Of a DNA stretch of 58,982 bases, positions 52,983-58,982 are shown in pieces (within the stretch, counting starts at the first letter, position 1; every line of letters starts with the position of its first letter). Made by a program: the position numbers and the translations under genes. The DNA lies in NCBI RefSeq assembly GCF_000170755.1, contig NZ_ABCK01000030.1:1-58982 (forward strand). The letters are read 5' to 3'. Below the pieces are notes generated by a model. It had not been told where the DNA came from. It was given only the letters and a program-made list of their open reading frames with translations, and did not search any database. The stretch comes from Lentisphaera araneosa HTCC2155. Its GTDB lineage: Bacteria; Verrucomicrobiota; Lentisphaeria; Lentisphaerales; Lentisphaeraceae.

Positions 52983-53569
52983 TGGTGATTTTCCAAAAAC
53001 ATTCTTAGTTGACGGATTTCACTTTGGAAACGGGCTTTAACTCGTGATCGCAAAACGTAGACTGAGTTCTCTGACATATCGAGTTCTTCGGCAATGGCAG
53101 CAGCATTCTTGCCTTCTAAGGTTAAATAAAAAACCTTGAGCGCATTACCATCAAAATAAGACTTTACTTTTTCTACTGCCAAAGAAGTAACATAGGCCTT
53201 CCACTCATCTTCAATCATCTTATCGACTTCACTCTCTTCTGAGAGATTGAGGTGATTATCTGGCAGTTCATCCGTCTGAGTTTTCTTAGTCTTTCTAAAA
53301 AATCGATAAACCTCATGTCGAATAACGACGCTGAGCCAGCCTCGAAAATTCGAGTTTTCTCGAGTCGAATCAAACTTGCTGATATCTCTCCAAAGCTTAA
53401 CTAATAGATCTTGCTTGAGGTCGTCAACATGGCTATCATTCACTCCCATTTTAACAAAAACCATGCTGATGAAATTCTTGTAGTAATAAACAAATTCTTC
53501 AAATGCTTCATGATCGTCGGGATTTGATGCTCGTAAGAGCAAAGATTCTCTCGTGTTCCAATTATCCAT
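52979..53569 (-). CDS. ECF-like sigma-70 factor linked to Ser/Thr kinase
   Basis: Start 53569 (196 aa) chosen because AGGAAAC precedes it; the ATG at 53614 adds 15 residues and has no Shine-Dalgarno. Region 2: EFVYYYKNFISMVFVKMG, DDLKQDLLVKLW, FRGWLSVVIRHEVYRFFRK. Region 4: ALKVFYLTLEGKNAAAIAEE then LDMSENSVYVLRSRVKARF as helix-turn-helix. It belongs to the ECF-like sigma factors that sit beside protein kinases in PVC bacteria. It is divergent from the pseudopilin at 53771, and class II elements precede that gene and the two pseudopilins beyond the kinase. Confidence 0.9.
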   Translation of the reverse strand: MDNWNTRESLLLRASNPDDHEAFEEFVYYYKNFISMVFVKMGVNDSHVDDLKQDLLVKLWRDISKFDSTRENSNFRGWLSVVIRHEVYRFFRKTKKTQTDELPDNHLNLSEESEVDKMIEDEWKAYVTSLAVEKVKSYFDGNALKVFYLTLEGKNAAAIAEELDMSENSVYVLRSRVKARFQSEIRQLRMFLENHQ

Positions 53570-53709
53570 TAGTTTCCTATTATTTATGTCACCATAAGGG
53601 ACAAGTTTATTCATGCTTTAATGATCTATTAAATCATCACTAATTTCAAGACTATACTAAGCAGAATGAGTGAATTTTAAACAGATAGCTTAATTATTTT
53701 CTACTTTCC

Positions 53710-53740
53710 TGTTAAGATCTTGATTTAAACTGACTTCTAT
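53710..53740 (+). promoter_or_regulatory. Class II promoter-like element (pseudopilin 53771)
   Basis: TGTTAAGA-N16-CTTCTAT, ending 30 nt before the ATG, in the intergenic region shared with the divergent sigma gene. Confidence 0.65.
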
Positions 53741-53770
53741 TATAAAATATAATGAAATCAGAGGCCCTTA

Positions 53771-54481
53771 ATGAAAAAATCTTACATAAAGAAACTGCAC
53801 TTTAGCCTCATAGAATTATTGGTAGTCATTGCGATTATTGGCATCCTCGCTTCCTTTCTCATGCCTATGCTTTCTAAATCAAGAGGCGAAGCAAGAAAAG
53901 CGGTTTGTGTCAGTCAGCAAAAACAAATCAGCATAGCTAACTTCATGTATCTAGATGATAATGATAACCAATTCTTGCCAAGGACCATGGGATATAACGG
54001 CAATAACTATTATCGTGGGGGAGGTCACCGTGGGGGGGTTCTTTCAAAAGTTTCTGGCAAATCCTATAAATCGATTTATGATTACAATTATGTCCAAAAC
54101 ATGGACCTATGGTTCTGCCCGTCTCAAAAAAGAGAGGGCTGGCATACAAGTTTATGGTGGGAGTCCAGTTTTCCCATGAATCGCTATCTTAGGGATGGTG
54201 AGACGCTCACTGGCTTGGCAAAGCCCTCCGAAGTCATTTTTACCATGGATGCCCACAGCCGTGCTGACATCTATTTCAACACCAATCTTATCGCCCCCCG
54301 ACATGTGGGCGACAAAGCTAATGGGCTATTTGCCGACGGGCATGTCAAAGCAATGAATTATACGTATATATTCAGCAATCCTCAAATGATCGGCTTTGAC
54401 CAAAATACCAGTGGTCATCCCTGGAATAATGCTAATAATTGGGGTATTGACAAGTTCCGATTCGACGGCCTTACACAATAG
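53771..54481 (+). CDS. Pseudopilin-like protein with H-X-DG motif, class II
   Basis: 236 aa. Leader MKKSYIKKLH then [20 protein letters not shown], with Glu +5 and His at -1. RHVGDKANGLFADGHVKAMNY is a clear H-X10-DG motif of the prepilin-type processing-associated family. Contains a Tyr/Asn/Gly-rich section (YNGNNYYRGGGHRGG) and LWFCPSQKREGWHTSLWW. Only distantly similar to 49313 and 50200, although it has the same promoter-like element. AGAGG precedes the ATG. Followed by a repeat region. Confidence 0.87.
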   Translation: MKKSYIKKLHFSLIELLVVIAIIGILASFLMPMLSKSRGEARKAVCVSQQKQISIANFMYLDDNDNQFLPRTMGYNGNNYYRGGGHRGGVLSKVSGKSYKSIYDYNYVQNMDLWFCPSQKREGWHTSLWWESSFPMNRYLRDGETLTGLAKPSEVIFTMDAHSRADIYFNTNLIAPRHVGDKANGLFADGHVKAMNYTYIFSNPQMIGFDQNTSGHPWNNANNWGIDKFRFDGLTQ

Positions 54482-54574
54482 AACTATTAATCCGGCAATA
54501 ATATAGAATGAAATAAGGCCGATAGCTTTTAGCATACACCGAAAACTGCATGACTGAGAATATCTAAATTATCA

Positions 54575-55075
54575 GGGCTCACATGTGAGTCCGACAGAGT
54601 GTAGCATACTCCGTCAGGGGGATGAAAAAGATCATATAAAAATGCGAGGACCCACAATTGGGTCCGGTATATGCCGGACTCACAGTCGTGAGGTCTTGCC
54701 AGACAGGCGGGCAAAAACATTCTCCAGGACATGAAACATTTTCCAGGACGTGTGGCTCACGCCACAATCTCATTTATGCCGGGCTAAAGCCCTCCTTGCT
54801 GACTCCCGTTTAGCTGCGAAGCACCGACAGAGAGTAGCATGCTCCGTCAGGGGTATGTGAAACCATGTTCTAATACGAAAAAGGGCTCACTTGTGAGTCC
54901 GACAGAGGGTAGCATACTCCGTTAGGGCTATGAATAAGATCATATAAAATCGCGAGGTCCCACACTTGGGTTCGGTATATGCCGGACTCACAGTCGTGAG
55001 GTCTTGCCAGACAGGCGGGTGAAAACATTATCCAGGACGTGTGGCTCACGCCACATTATGCCGGGCTAAAGCCCT
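54575..55075. repeat. Tandem hairpin-rich repeat region
   Basis: Two long units (54575-54793 and 54883-55075) with the same order of small hairpins: GGGCTCAC-ATGTGAGTCC, a 29-bp CCGACAGAG..CTCCGTCAGGG element, GGACCCACAATTGGGTCC, GCCGGACTCACAGTCGTGAG, GTGGCTCACGCCAC and GCCGGGCTAAAGCCC. The 29-bp element occurs a third time at 54824-54852 between the units. Short open frames across it are not genes. Confidence 0.9.
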
Positions 55076-55116
55076 AAATAATTGCCCAACTTAAATTTTG
55101 AATAGGACTCAAGTCT

Positions 55117-57498
55117 TCAAAAACGCCAACTCATCTTTTGTTGCGACGCTGTTTTATACGCCTTCGTTTTTACTTCGCCATTGAGACGCAAAGCAAATTC
55201 ATGGCCCTTGAGAGAAGTGATACTCAATTCTTTAATTTTATCCTGCTCCCAAGTGATATCTACCTCAAAACCACCGCGAGCTTTTAAGCCTTTCACACTG
55301 CCGGACAACCAGGATTTTGGGAGTGCCGGAAGAACATCAATCACATAACGTCCCTCTGAATCGCGCTCCTGAGATTGCAGCAACATCTCAGTCACACCCG
55401 CGGTCGCACCAAAATTACCATCGATCTGAAAGGGGGGATGAACATCAAAAAGATTGGGATAAAGCTTTTCTTTTACTAAATTATTTAACAGTATCATGGC
55501 TTTCTCGCCATTGCGCATTCGCGTCCAAAAATTTAATTTCCAGCCTAGAGACCAACCCGTTGCCCCATCGCCACGATGTGCGAGAGTCACTAATGCGGCG
55601 TCCGCAAGCTTAGGCGTTTTTAGTGGAGAAATCTGTGTCCCTGGATGTAAGCCCCAGAGGTGATTAATATGACGGTGTTTATTATTTGGGTCATCGCGAT
55701 CTTCAAGCCATTCTTGAAGTTGGCCATGCTGACCAATTTTATAGGCCAATAAATTATCTTTACGGTTTTTCCATTTCGCTGTACGCTCATTATTAATGCC
55801 AAGAATCTCAGCACACTCCAAAGCACATTGCAAGACCTCTCGTGTGGTGGCAATATCAGTAATGGCTCCCTTGGAAATCAAACCATGTTCCGATGACCAG
55901 GATGGCATCGATGTGTAGGCTCCATCTGGAAGCTGTGTCAGATAGCCCGCTGCAAAATCTGCGGCCTCTGCTAAAACAGGCCAAATCTCATTTTTAAGTT
56001 GACTCTTATCCTGACGGTAGGCAAAGTGTTCATAGAGGTGATGCGATAGCCAGAGCGAACAAGTTGTCAGAGCTTTCCAAGTAAGCTTTCCCTTACCTCG
56101 CCCCACACGCGGTGCGGTGTGACCCCAAATATTAGTCGCATGATAAGACATCCAACCCTCAGAGTTGAAGTATTCTTTAGCCGTAATACGACCTGGTTCA
56201 ACTAAGGACTCTATAAATTTCAATAAGGGTTCTTCACATTCGATCAGGTTGGTTGGGCCCGCAAGCCAGTAATTCATCTGCAGGTTGATATTGATGTGAT
56301 AATCTGCCGCCCAAGGGGGAGTCAGTGAATTATTCCAAACACCCTGCAAATTGGCAGGCAATGTCCCTGGCCGAGAACTCGCAATCAGCAAATAACGTCC
56401 GTACTGATAAATGGTCTCGATTAAATCTGGGTCCGGATTTGCATTGCTCGCCAAACTATCACCATAGTTTTTCAAGCGAGCTTCCATGGGCATATTTCTC
56501 AATTCAAGGCTTGAATCTCCGATGTCGATAGTGAGACGATCAAAAAGATCTTTATAATCTTCCAAATGCCTTTCTAAGAGCTCCGCATAAGATTTTTCGC
56601 TTGCTTGATTAAGGGTTTTTAAGACCTCTTGATCGGGAGCTTCTCCAATGCGATTGGGAGCCTTATAATCAAATGCGGTATCCGCCGAAAGATAAAACTC
56701 TACGACTCGAGCGCCTTCCACAGAGAGTGTCCCCTTACTTGCGCTGAACTTGCCGCCCTCATGCTTCACACGAATGCGTGCATTGACCGGCATGTGGTTC
56801 TGCGCAGCCTTTCCGGAAATAACTATATCATTGCCATTGATACGGGGCACCCAGTCTTTGTTGGGTGTTTCGAATCCGAGCTTTATATTTTGTGAGCCCC
56901 CTGCGGATACTTCGAATCTAAGCACCAAGCACTGATCCGGGTGTGAGACAAAAGCCGTACGAGTGTATTTATGCTTACCCATTGTGAATTCAACGACGGA
57001 AAGGGCATTATTGATATCGAGCTTACGTTGGTAATCGCTCACCGACTCAAACTTGATTCCCGTATCAAAGACTAAGTCACCAAAAGTCTGAAATGTTCCA
57101 AAATTACCATCGGCACTTGGACTCGAACCAATTAAATCCTTCGCTAATTTGTGTGCGGCATCATACTCATCTTTCATGAGCATTCCGCGAAGTTGCTCCA
57201 TACCCTTATAACTGCCCGCAAGGTTTTGAGTCCCATCGACTTTTCCTGACCAAAGACTATCAATCGTGAAATTGATTTTTTCCTGCTCCACGCCTCCATA
57301 AACCATGGCACCAATTTTGCCATTGCCAATTGGCAAGCAGTACTTCTGCCAAACGGGGTCTTTGGAATGATAAGGTTTTTCTTTTGCCTGCATCATGGCA
57401 GGTTTATCGTGTTTGATATCGTATGTGGTATCCGCAAAAGAGCTTTGCAGTGATGCGCACAAGAAAGCGCCTATTAAGAACTTCTTAGTTTTGATCAT
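55117..57498 (-). CDS. GH95 alpha-L-fucosidase / alpha-L-galactosidase
   Basis: 793 aa, full length for GH95. Signal peptide 1-22 (FLIGAFLCASLQSSFA). LPIGNGKIGAMVYGGV, then a DSLWSGK motif, mark the GH95 N-terminal domain. Catalytic positions of the family are all present by alignment with the bifidobacterial enzyme motifs: N403 and N405 in YHININLQMNYW, E537 in PSWSSEHG, D693 in FQIDGNFGAT. It hydrolyses alpha-1,2-linked fucose or galactose residues by inversion. With the many sulfatases, sulfated fucans are a likely substrate. Transcribed away from the repeats; the next minus-strand gene upstream is a sulfatase. Confidence 0.93.
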   Translation of the reverse strand: MIKTKKFLIGAFLCASLQSSFADTTYDIKHDKPAMMQAKEKPYHSKDPVWQKYCLPIGNGKIGAMVYGGVEQEKINFTIDSLWSGKVDGTQNLAGSYKGMEQLRGMLMKDEYDAAHKLAKDLIGSSPSADGNFGTFQTFGDLVFDTGIKFESVSDYQRKLDINNALSVVEFTMGKHKYTRTAFVSHPDQCLVLRFEVSAGGSQNIKLGFETPNKDWVPRINGNDIVISGKAAQNHMPVNARIRVKHEGGKFSASKGTLSVEGARVVEFYLSADTAFDYKAPNRIGEAPDQEVLKTLNQASEKSYAELLERHLEDYKDLFDRLTIDIGDSSLELRNMPMEARLKNYGDSLASNANPDPDLIETIYQYGRYLLIASSRPGTLPANLQGVWNNSLTPPWAADYHININLQMNYWLAGPTNLIECEEPLLKFIESLVEPGRITAKEYFNSEGWMSYHATNIWGHTAPRVGRGKGKLTWKALTTCSLWLSHHLYEHFAYRQDKSQLKNEIWPVLAEAADFAAGYLTQLPDGAYTSMPSWSSEHGLISKGAITDIATTREVLQCALECAEILGINNERTAKWKNRKDNLLAYKIGQHGQLQEWLEDRDDPNNKHRHINHLWGLHPGTQISPLKTPKLADAALVTLAHRGDGATGWSLGWKLNFWTRMRNGEKAMILLNNLVKEKLYPNLFDVHPPFQIDGNFGATAGVTEMLLQSQERDSEGRYVIDVLPALPKSWLSGSVKGLKARGGFEVDITWEQDKIKELSITSLKGHEFALRLNGEVKTKAYKTASQQKMSWRF

Positions 57499-57609
57499 TA
57501 AATTTATTCCTTAAGTTAAAATCATTAGCTATGTACTTCTTTAGTGAACTCAAATCTTAACATCAGTTAAGGATTAAATCAGCTTTATTATAGAAATATT
57601 AAAAGCTCC

Positions 57610-57750
57610 TGGGAACGCTGAGCTCCAGCTCGGCAAATACCTAAATCAGTCATCATCTCTGGGAAGGCTGAGCTCCTGCTCGGCACGTTTTTTTTTAAAA
57701 TCAATCATCTATTATCAACAATAAAGACCAAGCAGGAGCTTGGCGTTCCC
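57610..57750. repeat. Short hairpin repeat, three copies
   Basis: GGGAACGCTGAGCTCCAGCT with CGGCA (57611-57634), GGGAAGGCTGAGCTCCTGCT with CGGCA (57661-57684), and an inverted copy CCAAGCAGGAGCTTGGCG with TTCCC (57728-57750). The rest of 57499-57835 is AT-rich and shows no gene. Confidence 0.85.
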
Positions 57751-57835
57751 ATCTAAATCTGCAGTGAGCTTTGCGAACGATCTGCAAGCGAAGCGATCTG
57801 ACCACTTAAAACTGTGAATATACTGCAGATATAAG

Positions 57836-58982
57836 TCACATGGGGGCAATGCGTTCCGCTCCCACATCAGTGGTATTGATAACGTGATGATTAAAACTCT
57901 TGTAGATCAATTGATTCTTCAGCTCAGTATATTCGGGCTTATCCCACAAGTCATCAAATTCCCAAGGGTCTTTCTCTAAGTCATAGAGTTCACCTAGATT
58001 TTTATCGTGATACATGGAAAGTTTGAAGTTGCCTTCACGGTACATAGTAGCAAATGTACCTGAGCCTCCAGTAAAATGCGGATCCAGGGCATCGAAATAT
58101 TCACAACGCACGGCCTCACGGATTTTTTGGCCATTGTTATTCCCCTTAAGCACGGGCATCAGCGACTGCCCCTGAAAGTGTTCTGGCATATCGACGCCTG
58201 CCACTTCTAAAAGAGTTGCGGACATATCGAAAAGTTCCACTAATCCCTCGGCCACAAGATCAGTTTTAAAGTCTTTTGGATAAGATATAATCAAGGGTAC
58301 TTTCACTAAACCCTCGTAAAAACGACAACCCTTCCACATAAGCCCGTGATCGCCTAAGGCTTCTCCGTGATCCGAGGTAAAGACAATGAGAGTATTATCT
58401 CGCTGACCCATATCGTCCAAATGCTGCAGCAGTCGTGCAAACTGATCATCGATTTGTGCGATCATCGCATAATAATAGGCCTGTGCCTGATGCGCGTCGT
58501 GCCCCTCTGGCGTTTTTATTTCCCCCTGAAAATCACAAACAGAAAGCTTTTCCTGCTGAGCTAAATCGCTATCACGAAAATAGGGGCCGGGCATCTCCTC
58601 TGCCTTAAATTCTTTTGCGTATTCCGCAGGTGGAATGAAGGGGGGGTGGGGGTCATAAATATTGATATTTAGCATCCAGGGCTGATCTTTATCACGTTTT
58701 TGATCTATAAATTCAATCGCCATATCTGTTGACCATTTCGTTTGGTGTAAGTGAGGTCTAACTCGCTCAGGGGAATTGCGCATTTCGTTCAGATCACCGC
58801 CCTGCTCTTTCACCCAATCGGCGTAATCATGTCCACTATCCCAGTCATCTCTCGGTGCGTGGGAGAATTTCCAAAAGGAAAAGCCATCATCTAATCTTGG
58901 TTCCGTTCTGTAACCTGAACTGAGCAGATGAAATTTCCCAATCATCCCACAATCATAACCGCTATCTGCAATCATCTTTGAA
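57836..58982 (-). CDS. S1 sulfatase, 5' partial
   Basis: The frame is open to the right edge. The ATG at 58973-58975 is internal, since the preceding codons continue sense and MIADSGYDCGMIGKFHL is the usual middle of a sulfatase. The formylglycine Cys lies outside the window. Visible are GKFHLLSSGYRTEPRLDDGF, TSDHGEALGDHGLMWKGCRF, LVEGLVELFDMSATLLEVAG cut here, and ELYDLEKDPWEFDDLWDKPEY near the end. Arylsulfatase A / choline-sulfatase-like. No Lys tail (ends ERIAPM). Follows, on the minus strand, the direction of the GH95 gene with a 337-bp repeat-bearing gap between them. Confidence 0.9.
   Translation of the reverse strand, partial: SKMIADSGYDCGMIGKFHLLSSGYRTEPRLDDGFSFWKFSHAPRDDWDSGHDYADWVKEQGGDLNEMRNSPERVRPHLHQTKWSTDMAIEFIDQKRDKDQPWMLNINIYDPHPPFIPPAEYAKEFKAEEMPGPYFRDSDLAQQEKLSVCDFQGEIKTPEGHDAHQAQAYYYAMIAQIDDQFARLLQHLDDMGQRDNTLIVFTSDHGEALGDHGLMWKGCRFYEGLVKVPLIISYPKDFKTDLVAEGLVELFDMSATLLEVAGVDMPEHFQGQSLMPVLKGNNNGQKIREAVRCEYFDALDPHFTGGSGTFATMYREGNFKLSMYHDKNLGELYDLEKDPWEFDDLWDKPEYTELKNQLIYKSFNHHVINTTDVGAERIAPM

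Noticed and set aside
53615-53700. Class II element for the sigma gene's own promoter
   Set aside because: Only TGTTTAAA with a TAGTATA 16 nt later on the minus strand; too far from TGTTAAGA and CTTCTAT to claim autoregulation.
54575-55075. CRISPR array
   Set aside because: Repeats are themselves made of different palindromes, units are about 200 bp, there are only two, and no cas genes are nearby.
1-58982. tRNA, rRNA or riboswitch genes
   Set aside because: No cloverleaf, conserved rRNA segment or known riboswitch core was recognised by eye; a covariance-model scan would be needed to exclude small RNAs.

Overview
The window looks like a chromosome segment from a marine Lentisphaera-type bacterium (PVC group). 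The assignment rests on gene content: fourteen S1 sulfatases in 59 kb, DUF1549/DUF1553 and DUF1501 proteins, a PVC-type CxxCH dehydrogenase, many H-X-DG pseudopilin-like proteins, and extracytoplasmic-function (ECF) sigma factors paired with a FecR/LamG membrane protein or a Ser/Thr kinase. No rRNA, tRNA or CRISPR array was recognised.

Layout. 1-1280: end of a GH71/99-like hydrolase. 1297-3322: an AbiE-type toxin-antitoxin pair between two direct copies of a 147-bp hairpin-rich repeat. 3479-8233: operon of sulfatase, DUF1549/1553 and DUF1501 genes. 8340-9600: IS110-family element with a candidate bridge RNA upstream of its transposase. 10265-18975: secreted phosphoesterase, DUF1080 protein, large ThuA/dehydrogenase/cytochrome fusion, EF-hand protein, esterase lipoprotein and a papain-like protease. 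19151-28839 (minus): sulfatase-HEAT protein, a lipoprotein and four sulfatases. 29015-40381 (plus): six more sulfatases, an esterase and a pseudopilin. 40552-42169: complete IS4-family element with 17-bp inverted repeats and a 9-bp target duplication. 42272-48328: two pseudopilins, a sulfatase, then ECF sigma plus a FecR/LamG anti-sigma-like protein. 48666-49139: 3' remnant of comM. 49313-54481: three pseudopilins around a sigma/Ser-Thr-kinase operon. 54575-55075: repeats. 55117-58982: GH95 fucosidase and a truncated sulfatase.

Main result. Two promoter-like sequence families were aligned by eye. Class I, (G/C)CRTAATAWW-N14-TATWNNCY, lies mostly 28-36 nt before the start codons of sulfatases, esterase, phosphoesterase, DUF1080, the CxxCH dehydrogenase and three pseudopilins. 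It also precedes the ECF sigma gene at 45949. Class II, TGTTAAGA-N16-CTTCTAT, precedes exactly the three pseudopilin genes that surround the second sigma/kinase operon. The simplest reading is two sigma-factor regulons. In the first, a surface-exposed LamG/FecR regulator would couple polysaccharide sensing to secreted sulfatases and dedicated pseudopilins. The promoter alignments are seen in the sequence; the assignment of sigma factors to them is inference.

A second recurrent feature is a lysine-rich, low-complexity C-terminal tail on many of the predicted secreted proteins. With sulfatases, a GH95 fucosidase and a GH99-like enzyme together, the segment looks devoted to breaking down sulfated (probably fucose-containing) polysaccharides. 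No formylglycine-generating enzyme or anSME maturase gene is in the window.
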